The notes under the pieces: model-generated
The model's database searches: none
What the model was told of the DNA's origin: nothing
The model's input: the letters and a program-made list of their open reading frames with translations, nothing else
Made by a program: the position numbers and the translations under genes
Shown: piece by piece, positions 10,084-21,600 of the stretch
How positions within the stretch are numbered: the first letter of the stretch is position 1
How the letters are laid out: every line of letters starts with the position of its first letter
NCBI GenBank assembly: GCA_018350325.1
Contig: JAEVLN010000001.1
Location: forward strand, 299,501-363,500
Length of the DNA: 64,000 bases
Direction of reading: 5' to 3'
From: Globodera rostochiensis
Taxonomy: Eukaryota > Nematoda > Chromadorea > Rhabditida > Heteroderidae

Positions 10084-13000
10084 AATGTCCCCAATCCTCC
10101 GAAGTCAAAAGCATCCGGATTCGAGTCCCCCCACAGCAGCCCAAATCCTCCGAAGTCAAAAGCATCCGGATTCGAGTCCCCCCACAGCAGCCCAAATCCT
10201 CCGAAGTCAAAAGCATCCGGATTCGAGTCCCCCACAGCAACCCAAAACCCTCCGAAGTCAAAAGCATCCGGATTCGAGTCCCCCCACAGCAGCCCAAATC
10301 CTCCGAAGTCAAAAGCATCCGGATTCGAGTCCCCCCACAGCAACCCAAAACCCTCCGAAGTCAAAAGCATCCGGATTCGAGTCCCCCCACAGCAACCCAA
10401 AACCCTCCGAAGTCAAAAGCATCCGGATTCGAGTCCCCCCACAGCAACCCAAAACCCTCCGAAGTCAAAAGCATCCGGATTCGAGTCCCCCCACAGCAAC
10501 CCAAAACCCTCCGAAGTCAAAAGCATCCGGATTCGAGTCCCCCCACAGCAACCCAAAACCCTCCGAAGTCAAAAGCATCCGGATTCGAGTCCCCCCACAG
10601 CAACCCAAAACCCTCCGAAGTCAAAAGCATCCGGATTCGAGTCCCCCCACAGCAACCCAAAACCCTCCGAAGTCAAAAGCATCCGGATTCGAGTCCCCCC
10701 ACAGCAGCCCAAATCCTCCGAAGTCAAAAGCACCCGGATTCGAGTCCCCCCACAGCAACCCAAAACCCTCCGAAGTCAAAAGCATCCGGATTCGAGTCCC
10801 CCCACAGCAACCCAAAACCCTCCGAAGTCAAAAGCATCCGGATTCGAGTCCCCCCACAGCAACCCAAAACCCTCCGAAGTCAAAAGCATCCGGATTCGAG
10901 TCCCCCCACAGCAACCCAAAACCTCCGAAGTCAAAAGCATCCGGATTCGAGTCCCCCCACAGCAGCCCAAATCCTCCGAAGTCAAAAGCATCCGGATTCG
11001 AGTCCCCCCACAGCAACCCAAAACCCTCCGAAGTCAAAAGCATCCGGATTCGAGTCCCCCCACAGCAACCCAAAACCCTCCGAAGTCAAAAGCATCCGGA
11101 TTCGAGTCGCCCCACAGCAACCCAAAACCCTCCGAAGTCAAAAGCATCCGGATTCGAGTCCCCCCACAGCAGCCCAAATCCTCCGAAGTCAAAAGCATCC
11201 GGATTCGAGTCCTCCCACAGCAACCCAAAACCCTCCGAAGTCAAAAGCATCCGGATTCGAGTCCCCCCACAGCAACCCAAAACCCTCCGAAGTCAAAAGC
11301 ATCCGGATTCGAGTCCCCCCACAGCAGCCCAAATCCTCCGAAGTCAAAAGCATCCGGATTCGAGTCCCCCCACAGCAACCCAAAACCCTCCGAAGTCAAA
11401 AGCATCCGGATTCGAGTCCCCCCACAGCAACCCAAAACCCTCCGAAGTCAAAAGCATCCGGATTCGAGTCCCCCCACAGCAAACCAAAACCCTCCGAAGT
11501 CAAAAGCATCCGGATTCGAGTCCCCCCACAGCAACCCAAAACCCTCCGAAGTCAAAAGCATCCGGATTCGAGTCCCCCCACAGCAACCCAAAACCCTCCG
11601 AAGTCAAAAGCATCCGGATTCGAGTCCCCCCACAGCAACCCAAAACCCTCCGAAGTCAAAAGCATCCGGATTCGAGTCCCCCCACAGCAACCCAAAACCC
11701 TCCGAAGTCAAAAGCATCCGGATTCGAGTCCCCCCACAGCAACCCAAACCCTCCGAAGTCAAAAGCATCCGGATTCGAGTCCCCCCACAGCAACCCAAAA
11801 CCCTCCGAAGTCAAAAGCATCCGGATTCGAGTCCCCCCACAGCAACCCAAAACCCTCCGAAGTCAAAAGCATCCGGATTCGAGTCCCCCCACAGCAACCC
11901 AAAACCCTCCGAAGTCAAAAGCATCCGGATTCGAGTCCCCCCACAGCAACCCAAAACCCTCCGAAGTCAAAAGCATCCGGATTCGAGTCCCCCCACAGCA
12001 ACCCAAAACCCTCCGAAGTCAAAAGCATCCGGATTCGAGTCCCCCACAGCAACCCAAAACCCTCCGAAGTCAAAAGCATCCGGATTCGAGTCCCCCCACA
12101 GCAACCCAAAACCCTCCGAAGTCAAAAGCATCCGGATTCGAGTCCCCCACAGCAACCCAAAACCCTCCGAAGTCAAAAGCATCCGGATTCGAGTCCCCCC
12201 ACAGCAACCCAAAACCCTCCGAAGTCAAAAGCATCCGGATTCGAGTCCCCCCACAGCAACCCAAAACCCTCCGAAGTCAAAAGCATCCGGATTCGAGTCC
12301 CCCACAGCAACCCAAAACCCTCCGAAGTCAAAAGCATCCGGATTCGAGTCCCCCCACAGCAAGCCCAAACCCTCCGAAGTCAAAAGCATCCGGATTCGAG
12401 TCCCCCCACAGCAACCCAAAACCCTCCGAAGTCAAAAGCATCCGGATTCGAGTCCCCCCACAGCAACCCAAAACCCTCCGAAGTCAAAAGCATCCGGATT
12501 CGAGTCCCCCCACAGCAACCCAAAACCCTCCGAAGTCAAAAGCATCCGGATTCGAGTCCCCCCACAGCAACCCAAAACCCTCCGAAGTCAAAAGCATCCG
12601 GATTCGAGTCCCCCCACAGCAACCCAAAACCCTCCGAAGTCAAAAGCATCCGGATTCGAGTCCCCCCACAGCAACCCAAAACCCTCCGAAGTCAAAAGCA
12701 TCCGGATTCGAGTCCCCCCACAGCAACCCAAAACCCTCCGAAGTCAAAAGCATCCGGATTCGAGTCCCCCCACAGCAACCCAAAACCCTCCGAAGTCAAA
12801 AGCATCCGGATTCGAGTCCCCCCACAGCAACCCAAAACCCTCCGAAGTCAAAGCATCCGGATTCGAGTCCCCCCACAGCAACCCAAAACCCTCCGAAGTC
12901 AAAAGCATCCGGATTCGAGTCCCCCCACAGCAACCCAAAACCCTCCGAAGTCAAAAGCATCCGGATTCGAGTCCCCCCACAGCAACCCAAAACCCTCCGA

Positions 13001-16000
13001 AGTCAAAAGCATCCGGATTCGAGTCCCCCCACAGCAACCCAAAACCCTCCGAAGTCAAAAGCATCCGGATTCGAGTCCCCCCACAGCAACCCAAAACCCT
13101 CCGAAGTCAAAAGCATCCGGATTCGAGTCCCCCCACAGCAACCCAAAACCCTCCGAAGTCAAAAGCATCCGGATTCGAGTCCCCCCACAGCAACCCAAAA
13201 ACCCTCCGAAGTCAAAAGCATCCGGATTCGAGTCCCCCCACAGCAACCCAAAACCCTCCGAAGTCAAAGCATCCGGATTCGAGTCCCCCCACAGCAACCC
13301 AAAACCCTCCGAAGTCAAAAGCATCCGGATTCGAGTCCCCCCACAGCAACCCAAAACCCTCCGAAGTCAAAAGCATCCGGATTCGAGTCCCCCCACAGCA
13401 ACCCAAAACCCTCCGAAGTCAAAAGCATCCGGATTCGAGTCCCCCCACAGCAACCCAAAACCCTCCGAAGTCAAAAGCATCCGGATTCGAGTCCCCCCAC
13501 AGCAACCCAAAACCCTCCGAAGTCAAAAGCATCCGGATTCGAGTCCCCCCACAGCAACCCAAAACCCTCCGAAGTCAAAAGCATCCGGATTCGAGTCCCC
13601 CCACAGCAACCCAAAACCCTCCGAAGTCAAAAGCATCCGGATTCGAGTCCCCCCACAGCAACCCAAAACCCTCCGAAGTCAAAAGCATCCGGATTCGAGT
13701 CCCCCCACAGCAACCCAAAACCCTCCGAAGTCAAAAGCATCCGGATTCGAGTCCCCCCACAGCAACCCAAAACCCTCCGAAGTCAAAAGCATCCGGATTC
13801 GAGTCCCCCCACAGCAACCCAAAACCCTCCGAAGTCAAAAGCATCCGGATTCGAGTCCCCCCACAGCAACCCAAAACCCTCCGAAGTCAAAAGCATCCGG
13901 ATTCGAGTCCCCCCACAGCAACCCAAAACCCTCCGAAGTCAAAAGCATCCGGATTCGAGTCCCCCCACAGCAACCCAAAACCCTCCGAAGTCAAAAGCAT
14001 CCGGATTCGAGTCCCCCCACAGCAACCCAAACCCTCCGAAGTCAAAAGCATCCGGATTCGAGTCCCCCCACAGCAACCCAAAACCCTCCGAAGTCAAAAG
14101 CATCCGGATTCGAGTCCCCCCACAGCAACCCAAAACCCTCCGAAGTCAAAAGCATCCGGATTCGAGTCCCCCCACAGCAACCCAAAACCCTCCGAAGTCA
14201 AAAGCATCCGGATTCGAGTCCCCCCACAGCAACCCAAAACCTCCGAAGTCAAAAGCATCCGGATTCGAGTCCCCCCACAGCAACCCAAAACCCTCCGAAG
14301 TCAAAAGCATCCGGATTCGAGTCCCCCCACAGCAACCCAAAACCCTCCGAAGTCAAAAGCATCCGGATTCGAGTCCCCCCACAGCAACCCAAAACCCTCC
14401 GAAGTCAAAAGCATCCGGATTCGAGTCCCCCCACAGCAACCCAAAACCCTCCGAAGTCAAAAGCATCCGGATTCGAGTCCCCCCACAGCAACCCAAAACC
14501 CTCCGAAGTCAAAAGCATCCGGATTCGAGTCCCCCCACAGCAACCCAAAACCCTCCGAAGTCAAAAGCATCCGGATTCGAGTCCCCCCACAGCAACCCAA
14601 AACCTCCGAAGTCAAAAGCATCCGGATTCGAGTCCCCCCACAGCAACCCAAAACCCTCCGAAGTCAAAAGCATCCGGATTCGAGTCCCCCCACAGCAACC
14701 CAAAACCCTCCGAAGTCAAAAGCATCCGGATTCGAGTCCCCCCACAGCAACCCAAAACCCTCCGAAGTCAAAAGCATCCGGATTCGAGTCCCCCCACAGC
14801 AACCCAAAACCCTCCGAAGTCAAAAGCATCCGGATTCGAGTCCCCCCCACAGCAACCCAAAACCCTCCGAAGTCAAAAGCATCCGGATTCGAGTCCCCCC
14901 ACAGCAACCCAAAACCCTCCGAAGTCAAAAGCATCCGGATTCGAGTCCCCCCACAGCAACCCAAAACCCTCCGAAGTCAAAAGCATCCGGATTCGAGTCC
15001 CCCCACAGCAACCCAAAACCCTCCGAAGTCAAAAGCATCCGGATTCGAGTCCCCCCACAGCAACCCAAAACCCTCCGAAGTCAAAAGCATCCGGATTCGA
15101 GTCCCCCCACAGCAACCCAAAACCCTCCGAAGTCAAAAGCATCCGGATTCGAGTCCCCCCACAGCAACCCAAAACCCTCCGAAGTCAAAAGCATCCGGAT
15201 TCGAGTCCCCCCACAGCAACCCAAAACCCTCCGAAGTCAAAAGCATCCGGATTCGAGTCCCCCCACAGCAACCCAAAACCCTCCGAAGTCAAAAGCATCC
15301 GGATTCGAGTCCCCCCACAGCAACCCAAAACCCTCCGAAGTCAAAAGCATCCGGATTCGAGTCCCCCCACAGCAACCCAAAACCCTCCGAAGTCAAAGCA
15401 TCCGGATTCGAGTCCCCCCACAGCAACCCAAAACCCTCCGAAGTCAAAAGCATCCGGATTCGAGTCCCCCACAGCAACCCAAAACCCTCCGAAGTCAAAA
15501 GCATCCGGATTCGAGTCCCCCCACAGCAACCCAAAACCCTCCGAAGTCAAAAGCATCCGGATTCGAGTCCCCCCACAGCAAGCCCAAACCCTCCGAAGTC
15601 AAAAGCATCCGGATTCGAGTCCCCCCACAGCAACCCAAAACCCTCCGAAGTCAAAAGCATCCGGATTCGAGTCCCCCCACAGCAACCCAAACCCTCCGAA
15701 GTCAAAAGCATCCGGATTCGAGTCCCCCCACAGCAACCCAAAACCCTCCGAAGTCAAAAGCATCCGGATTCGAGTCCCCCACAGCAACCCAAAACCCTCC
15801 GAAGTCAAAAGCATCCGGATTCGAGTCCCCCCACAGCAACCCAAAACCCTCCGAAGTCAAAAGCATCCGGATTCGAGTCCCCCCACAGCAACCCAAAACC
15901 CTCCGAAGTCAAAAGCATCCGGATTCGAGTCCCCCCACAGCAACCCAAAACCCTCCGAAGTCAAAGCATCCGGATTCGAGTCCCCCCACAGCAACCCAAA

Positions 16001-17508
16001 ACCCTCCGAAGTCAAAAGCATCCGGATTCGAGTCCCCCCACAGCAACCCAAACCCTCCGAAGTCAAAAGCATCCGGATTCGAGTCCCCCCACAGCAACCC
16101 AAAACCCTCCGAAGTCAAAAGCATCCGGATTCGAGTCCCCCCACAGCAACCCAAAACCCTCCGAAGTCAAAAGCATCCGGATTCGAGTCCCCCACAGCAA
16201 CCCAAAACCCTCCGAAGTCAAAAGCATCCGGATTCGAGTCCCCCCACAGCAACCCAAACCCTCCGAAGTCAAAAGCATCCGGATTCGAGTCCCCCCACAG
16301 CAACCCAAACCCTCCGAAGTCAAAAGCATCCGGATTCGAGTCCCCCCACAGCAACCCAAAACCTCCGAAGTCAAAAGCATCCGGATTCGAGTCCCCCACA
16401 GCAACCCAAACCCTCCGAAGTCAAAAGCATCCGGATTCGAGTCCCCCCACAGCAACCCAAAACCCTCCGAAGTCAAAAGCATCCGGATTCGAGTCCCCCC
16501 ACAGCAACCCAAACCCTCCGAAGTCAAAAGCATCCGGATTCGAGTCCCCCCACAGCAAGCCCAAACCCTCCGAAGTCAAAAGCATCCGGATTCGAGTCCC
16601 CCCACAGCAACCCAAAACCCTCCGAAGTCAAAAGCATCCGGATTCGAGTCCCCCCACAGCAACCCAAAACCCTCCGAAGTCAAAAGCATCCGGATTCGAG
16701 TCCCCCCACAGCAACCCAAAACCCTCCGAAGTCAAAAGCATCCGGATTCGAGTCCCCCCACAGCAACCCAAACCCTCCGAAGTCAAAAGCATCCGGATTC
16801 GAGTCCCCCCACAGCAACCCAAAACCCTCCGAAGTCAAAAGCATCCGGATTCGAGTCCCCCCACAGCAACCCAAAACCCTCCGAAGTCAAAAGCATCCGG
16901 ATTCGAGTCCCCCCACAGCAACCCAAAACCCTCCGAAGTCAAAAGCATCCGGATTCGAGTCCCCCCACAGCAGCCCAAATCCTCCGAAGTCAAAAGCATC
17001 CGGATTCGAGTCCCCCCACAGCAACCCAAAACCCTCCGAAGTCAAAAGCATCCGGATTCGAGTCCCCCACAGCAACCCAAAACCCTCCGAAGTCAAAAGC
17101 ATCCGGATTCGAGTCCCCCCACAGCAACCCAAAACCCTCCGAAGTCAAAAGCATCCGGATTCGAGTCCCCCACAGCAACCCAAAACCTCCGAAGTCAAAA
17201 GCATCCGGATTCGAGTCCCCCCACAGCAACCCAAAACCCTCCGAAGTCAAAAGCATCCGGATTCGAGTCCCCCCACAGCAACCCAAAACCCTCCGAAGTC
17301 AAAAGCATCCGGATTCGAGTCCCCCCACAGCAACCCAAAACCCTCCGAAGTCAAAAGCATCCGGATTCGAGTCCCCCCACAGCAGCCCAAATCCTCCGAA
17401 GTCAAAAGCATCCGGATTCGAGTCCCCCCACAGCAACCCAAAACCCTCCGAAGTCAAAAGCATCCGGATTCGAGTCCCCCCACAGCAACCCAAAACCCTC
17501 CGAAGTCA
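10084..17508. repeat. 52-bp minisatellite, about 140 copies, stop-free on + strand
   Basis: The unit is ccctccgaagtcaaaagcat + ccggattcgagtcccccc + acagcaacccaaaa (52 bp). Copies are nearly identical. Variation is mostly in the C run (5-7), the A run (3-5), and a variant cagcagcccaaatcc common in the first five units and rare later. Because 52 is not a multiple of three, a frame cycles through all three readings of the unit, and none has a stop, so two plus frames stay open for over 2500 codons (9911-17521 and 10027-17565). The 17-residue readings are about TLRSQKHPDSSPPTATQ, NPPKSKASGFESPHSNP and KPSEVKSIRIRVPPQQP. The minus strand has stops. Copy number is estimated from span divided by unit length. 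I treat it as a repeat; whether any frame is translated cannot be told from sequence. Confidence 0.95.
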
Positions 17509-18603
17509 GAAATTCACATAAACTTTCAGTGCCGACGAAACATCGACTCACCCGAACATTTTTAATCTCTTCATTTTTTATTTTTTACCATATCTGGGCT
17601 CATTCGAATATTGTCTTTCTTTATTCTATCCATTTACGATCGCAAGCCTTATTTAACAAACAATGTTATGCCCCCAAAAAATCATTGATTTTATAAAATT
17701 GAGGGGATTTGTGGGACCTTTTATCACAGACATTTTTTTGCTGTGGGGGGATTTGAACTGATAGTGAGGAATATTCACAAGGAGTATTCGGGCTGTTTTT
17801 GGCCTTGGGGATATTCGGATGGCAGGGCTTCGGACCGGTAGCCAAATTTTGTACAGTTTCTGAATAAAATAGACTTTTGGAAAATTGTTGGTTTTGAGAA
17901 ATTAAAAAAAAATTTATTTCCATTTGCCGAGCACTAATTTTAATGGATACATTTGAAAAATGTTCAAAAAACGCTTCAATATGATCAGCAAAAATGTCAC
18001 GGATCTTAGCAAAGTTGTCGCGGTTTGCGCGCGCAGAAACACACACCGATTTGCCCTAGTTTTTTGCAGAGCTTGGCAACTAAATTATCTATCCAAAAGC
18101 AAAATCTTTAAGCTCAACTCAAAATTTAATTGGAAATTCTAAAATTTCATTAAAAATGATTACGATTTATGGGGTGGTGGAGAAAATTTTTAGAATGAAA
18201 TTTATGTTCACAGCTGTTATTATCCTTTCTAGTGGCATTTTAATCCATACACAGTCTACCGGGTTCGACCCCCCGGCTCAGAATAAAAGAATGCCTTTTT
18301 TGTATTGTAAATACAGTATGCCAATATATTGACTTTCACCACTTCGCCACGCGTGCAAATTCGCTATTTTTAAATCTATTGGAGCGTAAGTTAATATATA
18401 GAGACCGGAAACTTGGACCCAAAACCCAAAAAACTTTTGGTCCAATTTTTTGTACAAAAAACCCAAAAAAATTTTTGGTTTTGGCTCCGGACTCTATTAA
18501 TATGTACATAATGTCCAATCATGGACGAAACATTCGGAAACGTTTTTTGTTGCGAGTTTTTTAAATTAAAATGATTTAACAGCAAATTCATTAAACAAAA
18601 GCG
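17509..18603. other. Intergenic between minisatellite and Aquarius
   Basis: No gene recognised. A minus frame at 18046-17666 (MCVSARANRDNFAKIRDIFA onward) is open for 126 codons but matches nothing I know. Positions 18268-18285 contain ccgggttcgaccccccgg, like a tRNA T-arm, without the rest of a tRNA. 18330-18480 is AT-rich with repeated 'acccaaaaaa' words. Confidence 0.4.
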
Positions 18604-21600
18604 ATGGTTGTCTCAGCCAGCACACAACAAAATCACAGCAAAGATGATGAATTGGAATTGCACACAGTTTGGCCGGAATATGCACCAGCAGATAAAATTC
18701 CTCTGGCGACGCTTCTTCAAATAATCAGACTGATCAACAGCAGATTCAGAGAGCGTCTGCCCGCTTGGCAGATCATCATGAAGCATCCGCAACACTTCCC
18801 CGATTTCTTCACGCGAGTGCTTCATTTGGCAATCGACGAACAACTTCCGTTTGCGCACCAAATCGAAATTGTCGCTTTCTTGAGCAATTGCTTTAACTCT
18901 CTGGAAGTCGATTTGGTGTGCCAGGAAGCCGGGAAACTTTGTTCCATGCCCATTTGGATCAATCTCATACCGGTTCGTTTGTAATAAATAAAATTTCGGG
19001 AGCGGAAATTTCTTTTTAACGGGACGGGATTCTTTTGTTTTCCCGTTTTCGTAAAAATCCCCGCGGGAACGGGATTCAAGATTCCGTGTTTTAGGGGGTG
19101 CAGCAGGCCTGTAGCCGGGGGGGGGGGGTGGGGGGGGGGGGGACATGCCCCCCCCCGAAATGAAATTTCACAAAAAAACAAACAAGAGGGGGGACCCTAT
19201 TGTTTTTCACTTTTACAATTTTTTGACCAATTTTCTTAACAAATTGTCATCAAAAATTCAAAAATTTTCTCCGGCGGCGCCTATCGGCACCGCCCATTCC
19301 TAAAAAACTGCAAAAAAAATGTCCGATTTTTTAAATTTTTTGGTTGAAAATCTCTTAACAAATCGAGTCAAAAATTCGAAATTTTTCCCGGCGGCGCCTA
19401 TCGGCACCGTCGACCCCCCCCCCCCCCCCCCCAACGGCAAAGCAGAATTAACAAAAATTTTTTTTTGCATTTTTGAAAATTTCTTAACAAAACTAGATTA
19501 AAAACGGAAAACAAACCCCTAAAAAAAGAACATTTTTTGAAAAAATTGCTTAACAAAAATGCAATAAAAAGGAAAAAATACACTCCTAAGAACTGCCCCT
19601 CCCCGAAAAAAATTTCTGGCTACGGGCCTGGGGTGCAGTAAAGTAGCGCTTTGCAATTTTGGTTCAAATTAGAAAACTTCTCTTCAAAAAGTTTATTTTC
19701 CAATTGGGGTGCAACCGTGTCATTAAAATTAATTTTTATTAATGAGTTATTTCAGAATTTGTAAAAGTGCGTAAAAAATGGTAGGTTAGATTTTTTTTAG
19801 AAAACATTTGCTTCAGAAAAATCATTTAAAATGTTTTATGCAAAAAAAGTTTTGGGAAAAAGGGCAAAAAGCGACGGGAACAGGGTCGGGAATCCCGTAC
19901 TTTTCCGCGAGAATCCCGTTTCTGTCAAAACCCTAGTTCGTAAGATGAATTGCAACAAATGATTAATAATTGTATGTTATTACACATAATAATTTCTAGA
20001 AACAACGAGATTTTCTGCTGGGACAAAACTCAAAGATGAAAAAGTTCTGGACAAAAATAGAACAGAAATTTGGAAATTTGCCAGCCGAAGAGCTCAACAA
20101 ACTGGACTTTAGCAGAAGGTTTTTATGGCGATTACTTCAAAGATTGAAGCGGACGGTGGATTTTATTGACGATGAAAGCCAAAGTGGGTAAAACAGCACA
20201 AAACCATAAATGTGCATAGGGCGGGTCTGGTCGTCGATCGTAGCGTTTTTGGGAATGAGTAAGGGCTGTGTACTTAACCCCGGACCAACCACCTCCCTCA
20301 AGCGTACGTCTTAACCCCCTCCCCCCTCCATGCACACTATGGCACAAATCGATTTGAACTTTCAGAGGCTGATATTGATGCAGTGGGTTACTGTGAACGT
20401 CTTGTCTCTCTTTTTATTGACTTGGAAGCGCAACTTACGACGCGGTAGAGAGATTACTTACCGAGATAACCTTTTCATCTCAACACACCAGGGTTACTAA
20501 GCATGTCAACATCGAGTTTCTGGGGCTGACTCAAAATTTGGTTTTTGGGATTTTTTGTTATAAAATCTAATGTTAGGAGCAGGCCCGTAGCCAGAAAAAA
20601 ATTTCGGGGGAGGGGCAGTTGCCCCCTTCCCCCTCCCCCCACCCTCTACTCCTCCCCGGTTACGTCCAGGAATCCGACTTATTCGTTACCAACAAAGACT
20701 TACAATAATATTTAATTATTAATGTTTTAATTTTGCTTAAGGCGGTTTTTTAACGCTCTTCTCCACTCCAGCCACGCCATTGTTCATTGCCTCCTTTCTC
20801 AGTTCCTTCTCGCCGAGCACGGCTCTCTCTTCTGCGAATTGGTCATTTTGTTGAAATTTTACGCTCGATTTGAGATTGATGATGTGAACGGACAGCAACT
20901 GACAGCGGCGGAGGTTGTTCTTCTTAAATTGCAAACAATTTTTGAATTTACAGGTCACTAAACGCCATTACGAAGCGATTTCCGATCTCCAAAAGGCGTC
21001 GTTTAAGTTTTTGAAAGACAAAATGGCTGAATTTTGTTTGTTGCCGATTGCGTCGGTGGACACCAGCAGATTTTTGCGAGAACATCTCGGCAAATTGCGG
21101 TAAGGAGGTGGGGGGGGGGGATTTTTGTTGGTTTAGCCTGAACTTTCAGTCTGGAAGAACTCCAACAGATTGCTGAGTATTTGCGGTTAATTCCGTCCAA
21201 AAGCAAAAGTGCAGATGATGGAACTGAAATCGCATTGACGCATTTAGATGCAAATTACGGGCGTTTGGAAGACCAAACATTTTTACGGGAAGCAATTGTT
21301 TACCAATCCGAGCGCCACCCGTCCCAACTGCAGAGACTGAATGCCGAACCTTTGTACCCTACCGAAGCAGTCTTATGGGATGAGAAGGTCGCTCGTTGTA
21401 AAGGGCAGAAACTAAATTGAATCATTTCGCTTTCAGTCCGTTCCTTACGAGCATTATGATGGAAAAAATGTTTTGCCGTTGAACAAACTGAACCTGCAAT
21501 TCTTAACCTTGCACGACTACCTTTTAAGGAATTTCAATTTGTTCCGTATGGAGTCCATTTGTCAGTGTTTTGAAGAAAGTCTAAGTCCAATTTGAAGTTA

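Noticed and set aside
10035..17493. Dozens of minus-strand frames of 60-160 codons in the minisatellite
   Set aside because: They are mirror images of the repeat unit, each ended by the same stop in the unit.
9911..17565. Two overlapping plus-strand proteins of more than 2,500 residues
   Set aside because: They arise from a stop-free 52-bp tandem repeat read in different phases. No leader, splice link or start context is convincing, so I list a repeat rather than a gene and discuss translation only as a hypothesis.
18250..18300. tRNA gene
   Set aside because: A T-arm-like ccggg-ttcga stretch exists, but there is no matching acceptor stem, D-arm or A-box upstream.
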